From Puniceibacterium antarcticum (lineage in GTDB: Bacteria > Pseudomonadota > Alphaproteobacteria > Rhodobacterales > Rhodobacteraceae), in the NCBI RefSeq assembly GCF_002760615.1, contig NZ_AWWI01000176.1, forward strand, positions 1-64,000: a DNA stretch of 64,000 nt, read 5' to 3'. The notes beneath the pieces were generated by a model. It made no database searches and had not been told where the DNA came from. It saw only the letters and a program-made list of their open reading frames with translations. Of the stretch, positions 7,581-15,663 are shown one piece after another; the stretch's first letter is position 1; each line of letters begins with the position of its first letter. Position numbers and translations under genes: made by a program.

Positions 7581-8675
7581 ATGAATTTCACAAAGACACT
7601 TCTTGCGACCACGGCGCTGACCGTCGTCGCGGGTGGCGCATTCGCGCAAGAGATGGCCAACAGCATGACAATCGTCAGCTGGGGCGGGGCCTATCAGAAC
7701 AGCCAGCAGAAGGCCTATTCCGAGCCCTATGTTGCCATGCACCCCGAGGTTTCCGTGACCTGGGACGAAAGCAGCAACGAGGCTGTGGCCAAGCTGCGCG
7801 CCATGAACGAAGCCGGCAACATCACCTGGGATCTGGTCGACGTCGTTGCGGCGGATGCCATTCGTCTGTGTGACGAAGGTCTGGCGATGGAATATGATCC
7901 CGAAGAGCTGCTCGCCCCCGGCGACGACGGGTCCTCGGCTGCGGATGACTTTGGTGATCTGATCGTGTCCGACTGCTATATCCCGCAGATCGTGTATTCG
8001 ACCACGTTCGGCTATCGCACCGACATGGTTCCCGAAGGTGTCGAGCCTCCGAGCCAGATCTGCGATGTGTTCGACCTGGATAAATACCCGGGCAAGCGCG
8101 CGCTGGAAAAGCGTCCGATCAACAACATGGAATGGGCGCTGCTGTGTGACGGCGTGGCCAAGGACGAAGTCTATGACGTTCTGGAAACCGCTGCAGGCCA
8201 GGATCAGGCACTGGCCAAGCTCGACACCATCAAGGACAGCGTGATCTGGTGGTCGGCCGGTGCGGATACGCCCCAGCTGCTGGCGGATGGTGAAGTGTTC
8301 ATGGGGTCGACCTATAACGGTCGTCTCTATTCGGTGATTGAAGAGCAGAACCAGCCCGTCGCCATGATGTGGGACGCACAGGTGTTCGACCTTGACGGCT
8401 GGATCATCCCGACCGGTCTGCCCGAAGACCGTCTGGCGCGCGTGAAGGATTTCGTCAAATACGCGACCGACACCAAGCGTCTGGCCGATCAGGCCAATTA
8501 CATCTCTTACGGTCCGGCACGCGCCTCTTCCGCGCCGCTGGTTCCCGAGGACATGAAGCAGCACATGCCGACCGATCCGGCCAATGCCGAGAACACCTTC
8601 CTCTACAACTACAGCTTCTGGGCTGATTATCGCGACGATATCGACGCGAAGTTCCAGTCCTGGCTGGCGCAGTAA
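7581..8675 (+). CDS. Pot-type periplasmic solute-binding protein
   Basis: A 364-residue protein with a clear Sec signal peptide (Lys near the start, hydrophobic run, cleavage after AFA near residue 22). The mature part begins with TIVSWGGAYQ, the typical opening of PotD-type binding proteins. It should capture the substrate in the periplasm and deliver it to the 9063-11941 permeases. GGGAG precedes the ATG. The gene follows the ATPase with a 123-bp hairpin-containing gap and is followed by a strong stem-loop, an arrangement that usually gives high binding-protein levels. The ligand cannot be deduced. Confidence 0.88.
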   Translation: MNFTKTLLATTALTVVAGGAFAQEMANSMTIVSWGGAYQNSQQKAYSEPYVAMHPEVSVTWDESSNEAVAKLRAMNEAGNITWDLVDVVAADAIRLCDEGLAMEYDPEELLAPGDDGSSAADDFGDLIVSDCYIPQIVYSTTFGYRTDMVPEGVEPPSQICDVFDLDKYPGKRALEKRPINNMEWALLCDGVAKDEVYDVLETAAGQDQALAKLDTIKDSVIWWSAGADTPQLLADGEVFMGSTYNGRLYSVIEEQNQPVAMMWDAQVFDLDGWIIPTGLPEDRLARVKDFVKYATDTKRLADQANYISYGPARASSAPLVPEDMKQHMPTDPANAENTFLYNYSFWADYRDDIDAKFQSWLAQ

Positions 8676-8717
8676 CTCCCGCTTTGGCGGGGTGATCCCC
8701 GCCCTGCGGCAAAGACT

Positions 8718-8746
8718 TCCGGCGGCCCTGATGCGGGGCCGCCGGA
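8718..8746 (+). other. Strong stem-loop after binding-protein gene
   Basis: TCCGGCGGCCC (8718-8728) pairs perfectly over 11 bp with GGGCCGCCGGA (8736-8746) around a 7-nt loop. A smaller CGGGG/CCCCG hairpin precedes it. Both lie between the binding-protein gene and the DUF1330 gene and probably shield the upstream message or attenuate downstream transcription. Confidence 0.55.
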
Positions 8747-8773
8747 CCAGAATAAAAAACGGGGGACCGGGCA

Positions 8774-9061
8774 ATGCCCAAGGGCTATATTATTGGCCAT
8801 GTCACGGTGAACGATGCCGAGGCCTATCAGGAGTATATCCGGCGTGACACGCCGATATTCGAGAGCTTTGGCGGACGGTTCCTTGTCCGTGGCGGAGAGT
8901 CAGAGACCCCCGAGGGCGAGACGCAGGAGCGTCACGTCGTCATAGAATTCCCGGATTTCGAGGCTGCGAAACGCGCCTACAACGACCCTGCCTATCAGGA
9001 GGTCGCAGAGATCCGACGCAAATCCGCAACCAGTACAATCATTCTTGCTGAGGGGGTGTAA
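8774..9061 (+). CDS. DUF1330 family protein
   Basis: A 95-residue single-domain protein of the ferredoxin-like dimeric alpha/beta-barrel type (DUF1330). Family-like features are the start KGYIIGHVTVND, the GGRFLVRGGE strand and the VVIEFPDFEAAKRAYNDPAYQ segment. There is no signal peptide, so it acts in the cytoplasm. Its stop lies 1 base before the permease start, so it is translationally linked to the importer. The family has no settled function; a small-molecule binding or enzymatic role on the imported compound is possible. Confidence 0.85.
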   Translation: MPKGYIIGHVTVNDAEAYQEYIRRDTPIFESFGGRFLVRGGESETPEGETQERHVVIEFPDFEAAKRAYNDPAYQEVAEIRRKSATSTIILAEGV

Positions 9062-9062
9062 C

Positions 9063-10745
9063 ATGAGCGATGCAACAGCCGGAGCCGCCCCCGGGCACAA
9101 GAAGGCCAGCGCCGCCAAGGCCGCCGAAAAGCCAGGCCCCATGGTGGATGCCGAAGGGCGCCCGCTGAAGGAAAGCCTGAACCGGTCCCTGCGCCTGCAG
9201 AAGATGCGCGCACTGATGCTGATCGCGCCGCTGCTGATCTTTGTGCTTTTGACCTTCATCGCGCCGATCGCCGATATGCTGTTCCGTTCGGTGCAGAACG
9301 GCATCGTGTCCGAAACGCTGCCGCGCACCACCCACCGGCTGGCCGACTGGGATGCGACCACCGGCGATCTGCCTGATGAGGCTGTCTATGAGGGCCTGTA
9401 TTACGATCTTTTCATTGCTGCCGAGCGCAAGCTGCACACGCGGCTTGGGTCGCGGCTGAACTATGAGATGACCGGCATGTCATCGCTGTTCCGCCAGTCG
9501 GGCCGCAGTCTGGATGACATCGGCGATGTCTATTTCGACCAGTTCAAGGATCTGGATCCAAACTGGGATGAGGCAATGCCTTGGGCCGAACTGTTGGGTG
9601 ACCCCGAATGGATCGCAGAGATGCAGGCTTGGGATGAGGACAGTGGCGAGACCATGCCGACCTTTGAACTGGCCGACGGGATTTCGGATCTGCTGCCGCT
9701 GACCGCAGAGACCTATTCCGCCTTTGCCGATTACGTGCAGAGCGAAGACGGGGACAGCCCGCTGCAGGAAGAGCCTTGGGTTCTTGTCCACACGGCGCTG
9801 TATCAGGATCTGATGGCAAAGGACGTTTCGGGATATAATGGTCCTCAGGCGGCGATGCTGAAGGCCGCAGATGCCGCCGTGGGCGGGTTCGAAAGCGTCA
9901 CCTTCAAAGACGGTATGGAAGGCGTCGACGGGGACTGGCTGGATCACCCGACCTGGGAGACCATCCAGATGTACAGCCCCGAATTCACCAACGGCTATTT
10001 CCTGAACGCCGTGGACATGCAGAAGACGCCGGACGGCCCCGCGATGCGGGACGATGATCAGCGGATCTATGGCCTGCTGTTCAAGCGCACGATGTTCATG
10101 TCGCTGATGATCACTGGCAGCTGTATCCTTCTGGGCTATCCCATCGCCTGGCTGCTGTCGAATGTGCGGGTACGCACCGCGAACCTGTTGCTGATCCTTG
10201 TTCTGCTGCCGTTCTGGACCTCGCTTCTGGTGCGCACCTCGGCCTGGAAGGTGATGCTGCAACAGCAGGGGGTGATCAACGATGTGCTGGTCTGGCTGGG
10301 TCTGATTGCGGATGATTCACGGCTTGTGATGATCAACAACCAGTTCGGGACCATCGTGGCGATGACGCATATCCTGCTGCCTTTCATGATCCTGCCGCTG
10401 TATTCGGTGATGCAGACCATTCCGCCAACCTATCTTCGGGCGGCGAAATCGCTGGGGGCCACCAACTGGACCGCCTTCTGGCGGGTCTATTTCCCGCAGT
10501 CGGTGCCGGGCATCGGCGCGGGGTCCATCCTCGTGTTTATCCTGTCCATCGGCTATTACATCACGCCTGAAATCGTCGGCGGGACCACGGGGACATTTAT
10601 TTCGAACCGGATCGCCTATCACATATCGTCCTCTCTGAACTGGGGCCTTGCGGCCGCGCTGGGGACGATCCTGTTGGCCTTGGTTCTGGGGCTGTACTAC
10701 GCCTATGACAAGATTGTCGGCATCGACAACGTGAAGCTGGGGTAA
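9063..10745 (+). CDS. Pot-type ABC permease 1 with large periplasmic insert
   Basis: A 560-residue inner-membrane permease (PotB-like). Transmembrane segment 1 is at about 50-73, and the conserved core begins near residue 340. Its EAA-type loop (YLRAAKSLGATNW) near 456 contacts the ATPase. Between them lies a ~260-residue acidic soluble region that must be periplasmic; ordinary PotB proteins are about 280-420 residues. I chose ATG 9063 (GAGGGGG in front) over an in-frame start at 9045. It is coupled to the DUF1330 gene upstream and lies 5 bases before permease 2. Confidence 0.88.
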   Translation: MSDATAGAAPGHKKASAAKAAEKPGPMVDAEGRPLKESLNRSLRLQKMRALMLIAPLLIFVLLTFIAPIADMLFRSVQNGIVSETLPRTTHRLADWDATTGDLPDEAVYEGLYYDLFIAAERKLHTRLGSRLNYEMTGMSSLFRQSGRSLDDIGDVYFDQFKDLDPNWDEAMPWAELLGDPEWIAEMQAWDEDSGETMPTFELADGISDLLPLTAETYSAFADYVQSEDGDSPLQEEPWVLVHTALYQDLMAKDVSGYNGPQAAMLKAADAAVGGFESVTFKDGMEGVDGDWLDHPTWETIQMYSPEFTNGYFLNAVDMQKTPDGPAMRDDDQRIYGLLFKRTMFMSLMITGSCILLGYPIAWLLSNVRVRTANLLLILVLLPFWTSLLVRTSAWKVMLQQQGVINDVLVWLGLIADDSRLVMINNQFGTIVAMTHILLPFMILPLYSVMQTIPPTYLRAAKSLGATNWTAFWRVYFPQSVPGIGAGSILVFILSIGYYITPEIVGGTTGTFISNRIAYHISSSLNWGLAAALGTILLALVLGLYYAYDKIVGIDNVKLG

Positions 10746-10750
10746 ACAAC

Positions 10751-11941
10751 ATGTCCGACGTCATTCTGACCGACATCAAGAAGAAACCGCTGAGCTTTAC
10801 GCTGCCTGTGGTGGGGGCCGCCGGTGCGTTTGCCGGGCTGTTCGTGGGCACGGCGCAGGGATCGGGCCTGTTGGGGATCGTGATCGGTGGGCTTCTGCTG
10901 GCCGCCATCGCCTATCTTGTGATCGAGGTTCTGAATCACACCCAGGAGCGGAAGGCGAAATACGGCATCCTCGCCCTGTTCCTGCTTGCCGGCTATCTGT
11001 TCGGCGGCTTGCCCGGGCTGGTCGTGGGCGGGCTGTTCGGCTGGTTCTTCAGCTGGTTCGTCTACTGGGTGGGCGAAGGGCGCTATCGTGCCAAGCTGCC
11101 GCCTTACCTCACTTCGGGGCAGGTTCTGTGGCATTTCAGTTTTCGGGTGCTCTGTGGTGCGATCTTCGTCTTTCTGATCACGCCGATCCTTGTGGTCATG
11201 CCGCTCAGCTTCAACGCCGAGAACTTCTTTACCTTCACGCCCGAAATGCTGCATTTCGATCCGGCCGGTTACAGCCTGCGCCACTATCGCAACTTCTTCA
11301 ATTCGAACGAATGGCAGTCGGCGCTGAAGAATTCGCTGATGATCGCCCCGGCGGCGACGATCCTGTCGGTCAGCTTTGGCACGCTTGCGGCCATCGGGCT
11401 GAGCCAGCCGCATGTGCCGTTCCGCCGGGCGATCATGGCGATCCTGATCTCTCCGATGATTGTGCCGTTGATCATCTCGGCGGCGGGCATGTATTTCTTT
11501 TATTCGCGCATCGGGCTGCAGGGCACCTATCTGGGCGTCATTCTGGCGCATGCCGCGCTGGGCATCCCGTTTGTGATCATCACCGTGACGGCGACGCTTG
11601 TGGGGTTTGACCGCTCTTTGACCCGGGCGGCGGCGAACATGGGGGCCAATCCGGTCACCACCTTCTTTCGGGTGCAGATGCCGCTGATCCTGCCCGGTGT
11701 GATTTCGGGGGGGCTGTTTGCCTTTATCACCTCTTTCGATGAGGTTGTTGTGGTCCTGTTCGTCGGATCCGCCAACCAGCAGACGCTGCCCTGGCAGATG
11801 TTCACCGGGTTGCGAGAACAGATCAGCCCGACGATTCTGGCGGTTGCGACGATTCTGGTGGGGGTGTCGATCTGCCTGCTGACGGTTGTCGAGATCCTGC
11901 GCCGCAGGTCCGAACGCCTGCGCGGGATGAGCCCGGGCTGA
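10751..11941 (+). CDS. Pot-type ABC permease 2 with extended N-terminus
   Basis: A 396-residue PotC-like permease. Its C-terminal ~265 residues are the usual six-helix core, with an EAA-type loop (LTRAAANMGANPVTTFF). The first ~125 residues add several hydrophobic segments rich in glycine and phenylalanine, not present in the standard ~265-residue PotC. It forms the channel with permease 1. The gene starts 5 bases after permease 1 stops, and it is the last gene of the importer operon. Confidence 0.87.
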   Translation: MSDVILTDIKKKPLSFTLPVVGAAGAFAGLFVGTAQGSGLLGIVIGGLLLAAIAYLVIEVLNHTQERKAKYGILALFLLAGYLFGGLPGLVVGGLFGWFFSWFVYWVGEGRYRAKLPPYLTSGQVLWHFSFRVLCGAIFVFLITPILVVMPLSFNAENFFTFTPEMLHFDPAGYSLRHYRNFFNSNEWQSALKNSLMIAPAATILSVSFGTLAAIGLSQPHVPFRRAIMAILISPMIVPLIISAAGMYFFYSRIGLQGTYLGVILAHAALGIPFVIITVTATLVGFDRSLTRAAANMGANPVTTFFRVQMPLILPGVISGGLFAFITSFDEVVVVLFVGSANQQTLPWQMFTGLREQISPTILAVATILVGVSICLLTVVEILRRRSERLRGMSPG

Positions 11942-12071
11942 CCCAAACCAGCCTTTGCGAGCCAAAAATGCGGCTCCGGGTGATACCCGGGGCCGCGTTC
12001 ATGATTTGGCAAGGGTATTTGGCGAAGGTCGCCGGGACGATGTCCCCTCCAGCGCATGGAAAGCCCCCCGT

Positions 12072-13319
12072 ATGACCCAGATGGATCCGAACCTTGTGAC
12101 CCAGGCCCGCACGACGATACCGAGCGAGGTGCCGTTCGACATTAAGGACATCTTCTTTTCACGGACTGACAAGCGTGGCGTGATCCTGTCTGCGAATGGG
12201 TTGTTTCAGCGGATTTCCGGCTTTGATTGGTCCGAACTGCTCGGCTCGCCCCACAAGCTCGTCCGCCATCCTGATATGCCCAAGGCAATGTTCCACCTGA
12301 TGTGGGAGATGCTCAAGGAGGAAAAGGCCGTGGGGGCATATGTCAAGAACCGGTCCAAGGACGGGCGGTATTACTGGGTCTTTGCGGGTGCTGCGCCGAC
12401 GAAGGAAGGGTTTCTTTCTGTTCGGATCAAACCGACCAGTCCGATGCTTGATAAGATCAAGGTTGTCTATGCCGAAATCTGCGCAGCAGAAGCCAAGGGC
12501 ATGAAAGCCGAGGAATCCGCAAAAGAACTTTTGCGGAAACTCAAGAAAATTGGCTATGATTCCTATAGTGTTTTTCAGGGTCATGCGCTGGCGAACGAAA
12601 TGAACGAACGCACGCGGCGTCTGGGTCTGGCCCAGGAACAAGTGGCCAAGCGTTTCCAGATGATGACCGAGGCGGTCGATTCCATCCAAACCGAAACCGG
12701 TGAAATGACGGTTGCCTTCAAGGCGATCCGCACAGTACCGATGAACATGCGCATCCTTGCCTCGCGGCTGGAAAATGCAGGGGGTCCGATCTCGGCTATT
12801 TCGGTGAACTACGGATCAATGCTGGACGAAATGGCAACCTGGGTGCGGGACTTTGTCGAGGGACCCGAAAGCACCTTTGCCCGCATACGCGATGCCATTC
12901 TGCATGGTCAGTTCCTTGCCAGTCTGGCTGCATTGCAGCGCGAGATGATCCAGAAGTTCGGGAGAACATCTGACGGCATAGCGGAGGAGATCGATGTCGC
13001 GTCCGAAACCGCCATATTGGCGGAACAGGCCGCATTTTACAAACGCGAGGCTTCTTCTGCGTTGCATATTGTTGAGGTGGAGGCGGCGCGCCTGTCGCGC
13101 AGCGTGCTGGACATGAAACGTTATGTGACGGGACTAAGCTCGACCCGCATGATGTGTAAGATCGAAAGTGCGGCTCTGTCGGAAACGGGAGATGCCTTGG
13201 GCGGTATCGTGAGTCAGCTTGACGCCTGTCAGGACGAAATTGAATCACGGCTTGCCAAGATTGTCGAGCTGAACACGGTCATTCAGAGCAATACCACCAT
13301 GCTACGCGCCCTGGAATAA
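12072..13319 (+). CDS. Aer-like PAS domain protein without a recognisable output domain
   Basis: A 415-residue protein with an Aer-type PAS domain at about 20-130 (DKRGVILSANGLFQRISGF, then the characteristic VRHPDMP and a KDGRYYWV strand). The remaining ~280 residues are helical and soluble, with coiled-coil-like stretches. I see no transmembrane segment, HAMP, methyl-accepting, kinase or GGDEF/EAL motif. In Aer this PAS binds FAD and senses redox or energy state. ATG 12072 is preferred over an earlier in-frame start at 11955 because family similarity begins here. The gene stands alone and converges on ilvE. Its partner is unknown. Confidence 0.75.
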   Translation: MTQMDPNLVTQARTTIPSEVPFDIKDIFFSRTDKRGVILSANGLFQRISGFDWSELLGSPHKLVRHPDMPKAMFHLMWEMLKEEKAVGAYVKNRSKDGRYYWVFAGAAPTKEGFLSVRIKPTSPMLDKIKVVYAEICAAEAKGMKAEESAKELLRKLKKIGYDSYSVFQGHALANEMNERTRRLGLAQEQVAKRFQMMTEAVDSIQTETGEMTVAFKAIRTVPMNMRILASRLENAGGPISAISVNYGSMLDEMATWVRDFVEGPESTFARIRDAILHGQFLASLAALQREMIQKFGRTSDGIAEEIDVASETAILAEQAAFYKREASSALHIVEVEAARLSRSVLDMKRYVTGLSSTRMMCKIESAALSETGDALGGIVSQLDACQDEIESRLAKIVELNTVIQSNTTMLRALE

Positions 13320-13339
13320 GGCGGGCCAGAGCCCGCCTT
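13318..13339. terminator. Terminator between PAS gene and ilvE
   Basis: AAGGCGGGC (13318-13326) and GCCCGCCTT (13331-13339) form a perfect 9-bp stem with a 4-nt loop, followed on the plus strand by a GAGGTTTT tail. It sits between convergent genes and can serve both. Confidence 0.7.
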
Positions 13340-13366
13340 GAGGTTTTACGCAAAGGTGGCAGCGGA

Positions 13367-14236
13367 TCAGCTGCGCACCAGCTTTTCATAAGCTTCAGAG
13401 ATTTCGCGCGTCATGGCGCCAACTTCGAAGGTGTAGTCGCCAATCTGTCCGACGGGCGTGACCTCGGCTGCCGTGCCGGTCAGCCAGCACTGCTGAAATC
13501 CTTCCATCTCTTCGGGCATGATGTGACGCTCGTGGACAACAATGTTGCGCTCTTTCAGCATTTCGATGACCGTTTGACGGGTCAGGCCGTTGAGGAAGCA
13601 ATCGGGCAGGGGTGTGTGCACCTCGCCATCCTTGACGAAAAAGATGTTCGCACCAGTCGCTTCGGCCACATAGCCGCGATAATCCATGAACAGCGCATCT
13701 GAACATCCCTTTGCCTCGGCTGCGTGCTTTGAGGTGGTGCAGATCATGTAGAGACCTGCAGCCTTGGCATGAACGGGGATCGTTTCGGGCGAGGGACGTT
13801 TCCATTTCGAGATGTCGAGCTTGGCGCCCTTCATCTTGGCATCGCCATAGTAATTGCCCCAGGCCCAGGCCGCGATTGCCACCCGCACCGGGTTGCGCGC
13901 CGAGGAGACACCCATGTCTTCGCCCGCGCCGCGCCAAGCGAAGGCCCGGACATAAGCGTCGGTGAAGCCGTTGGCCTCGAGCACCGCTGTCTTGGCAGCT
14001 TCGATCTCATCCACCGAATAGGGGATTTCGAAATCAAGGCAGCTGGCGGAATAATGAAGGCGTTCGGAATGCTGCCGTGATTTGAAAATCTTGCCGTTGT
14101 AGCACCGCTCGCCTTCGAACACCGAACTTGCATAGTGCAGCGCGTGGGTCAGCACATGCACCTGCGCGGAACGCCAGTCCACCAGAGTTCCATCCATCCA
14201 GATCTTGCCGTCTCGGTCGTCATAAGCCCCGGTCAT
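13367..14236 (-). CDS. ilvE: Branched-chain amino acid aminotransferase
   Basis: A 289-residue fold-type IV PLP enzyme that interconverts Leu/Ile/Val and their 2-oxo acids. The opening GKIWMDGTLVDWRSAQVHVLTHALHY-like region, the SVFEGERCY substrate loop, the PLP lysine region (MKGAKLDISKWKR) and the GLTRQTVIEML segment are typical. The length matches the family. It is monocistronic on the minus strand and divergent from petP. Confidence in the class is high; the exact substrate preference within class IV is inferred. Confidence 0.9.
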   Translation of the reverse strand: MTGAYDDRDGKIWMDGTLVDWRSAQVHVLTHALHYASSVFEGERCYNGKIFKSRQHSERLHYSASCLDFEIPYSVDEIEAAKTAVLEANGFTDAYVRAFAWRGAGEDMGVSSARNPVRVAIAAWAWGNYYGDAKMKGAKLDISKWKRPSPETIPVHAKAAGLYMICTTSKHAAEAKGCSDALFMDYRGYVAEATGANIFFVKDGEVHTPLPDCFLNGLTRQTVIEMLKERNIVVHERHIMPEEMEGFQQCWLTGTAAEVTPVGQIGDYTFEVGAMTREISEAYEKLVRS

Positions 14237-14416
14237 TGCTTTCGCTCCTTGCTCGCAATTTTCCGTTTGTTGCGCAGAAAAGGTCCGTTTCGAACATAAA
14301 ATTGCGCAAAAACTGCGATTCGCTACCAGTTCAGACTTGGAATGTCAACAAGGCTGACTTAAAGTGCACCGGAGCCTGACATTGCTCGAATATTGAACGA
14401 CGTAGCGGGGATGATC

Positions 14417-14929
14417 ATGGCAGAGCTGCACAGCGCACAATCGCATGGGGGCGAATCGCTTCTTTTTCTGACGGATGAGCAGCTGCGTCAGGGGATCGAG
14501 GCGATGTTCTTTGCCTATCGTGGCTTCACCGCAGACCCTGATCTGATCCTGCAAGAGCTGTCCTATGGCCGCGCCCATCATCGCGCGATCCATTTCATCA
14601 GCTGCGCGCAGGGCACGACGGTGAACAATCTGCTGGCCATTCTGGGCGTGACCAAGCAATCCTTGAACCGGGTGCTGCGGACGCTGATCGCGGACGGGCT
14701 GGTGGAAAGCCGAGTCGGACGGATGGACAAACGTGAGCGGCACCTGTTTCTGACCGATGCGGGGCTGGCGCTGGAACAGCGGCTGTCGGATGCGCAAAGG
14801 TCACGGATGCGGGCGGCTTTTCGACAGGTTGGCCCCGAAGCGGTTGCGGGGTTTCGCAAGGTTCTGGAGGCGATGATGGATACCGAAATGCAACGGCAGT
14901 ACAGGGCGCTGCGGGAGGGACGGGGATGA
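14417..14929 (+). CDS. petP: MarR-family regulator, PetP-like
   Basis: A ~170-residue winged-helix MarR-type regulator: HRAIHFISCAQGTTVNNLLAILGVTKQSLNRVLRTLI gives the recognition helix, and KRERHLFLTDAG the wing. I prefer ATG 14417 because AGCGGGG lies six bases in front; ATG 14411 or TTG 14393 are in frame. Its stop overlaps the start of the response regulator by 4 bases (ATGA). A MarR/orphan response-regulator pair of this kind is PetP-PetR in Rhodobacter, linked there to cytochrome bc1 genes. Those pet genes are not in this window. Confidence 0.75.
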   Translation: MAELHSAQSHGGESLLFLTDEQLRQGIEAMFFAYRGFTADPDLILQELSYGRAHHRAIHFISCAQGTTVNNLLAILGVTKQSLNRVLRTLIADGLVESRVGRMDKRERHLFLTDAGLALEQRLSDAQRSRMRAAFRQVGPEAVAGFRKVLEAMMDTEMQRQYRALREGRG

Positions 14930-15627
14930 GTGGTCCCGACGCGCACCTTCTGATTGTCGATGACGATGAACGCATCCGTGGACTGTTGCAGAAATTTCTG
15001 GTGCGTCAGGGATTTATGGTTACGGCAGCCCGGGATGCGGGCCATGCGCGGCGTATCCTGCTAGGGCTGGATTTCGACATGATCGTGCTGGATGTGATGA
15101 TGCCGGGCGAGGATGGCGTGAGCCTGACCCGTTCCATCCGCGACAAGAGTGACACGCCGATCCTGTTGCTGACGGCAAAGTCGGAAACTGATGACCGGAT
15201 TGCGGGCCTTGAGGCGGGGGCCGATGATTATCTGGCCAAGCCGTTCGAACCCAAGGAGCTGCTGCTGCGGATCAACGCGATCCTGCGGCGCATGCCCGAT
15301 GTGTCACAGAAAGAGGCGGCGCCGAAGCTGCTGACGCTGGGGCCGATCCGCTATGACATCGAGCGGGGCGAGATGTGGCGTGGCGAGGATCTGGTGCGGC
15401 TGACCGCAACAGAGAGCCAGTTGATGAAGATCTTTGCCATGCAACCCGGAGAGGCGGTGAGCCGCAGCAAGCTGGTCGAGGATCTGGGCCGTGATCATGG
15501 GCAAAGCCAGGAACGCGCGGTAGATGTGCAGATCACCCGCCTGCGGCGCAAGATCGAGAGTGATCCGAAACAACCGCGCTATCTGCAGACGGTGCGGGGA
15601 TCGGGCTATATGCTGGCGCCGGACTGA
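14926..15627 (+). CDS. petR: OmpR-type response regulator, PetR-like
   Basis: A 233-residue regulator. The receiver domain (about 8-122) has the acidic pocket VDDDE, the phosphoacceptor Asp in VLDVMMPGEDG, the switch region LLLTAKSE and the conserved Lys in LAKPFEP. The OmpR/PhoB-type winged helix follows at about 135-230, ending in LQTVRGSGYML. It is translationally coupled to the MarR gene. No histidine kinase lies nearby, so it is an orphan regulator in this window, as described for PetR. Confidence 0.82.
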   Translation: MSGPDAHLLIVDDDERIRGLLQKFLVRQGFMVTAARDAGHARRILLGLDFDMIVLDVMMPGEDGVSLTRSIRDKSDTPILLLTAKSETDDRIAGLEAGADDYLAKPFEPKELLLRINAILRRMPDVSQKEAAPKLLTLGPIRYDIERGEMWRGEDLVRLTATESQLMKIFAMQPGEAVSRSKLVEDLGRDHGQSQERAVDVQITRLRRKIESDPKQPRYLQTVRGSGYMLAPD

Positions 15628-15663
15628 ACTGCGCCCCCGCGCGAATTTCTGAGACTGGATACC

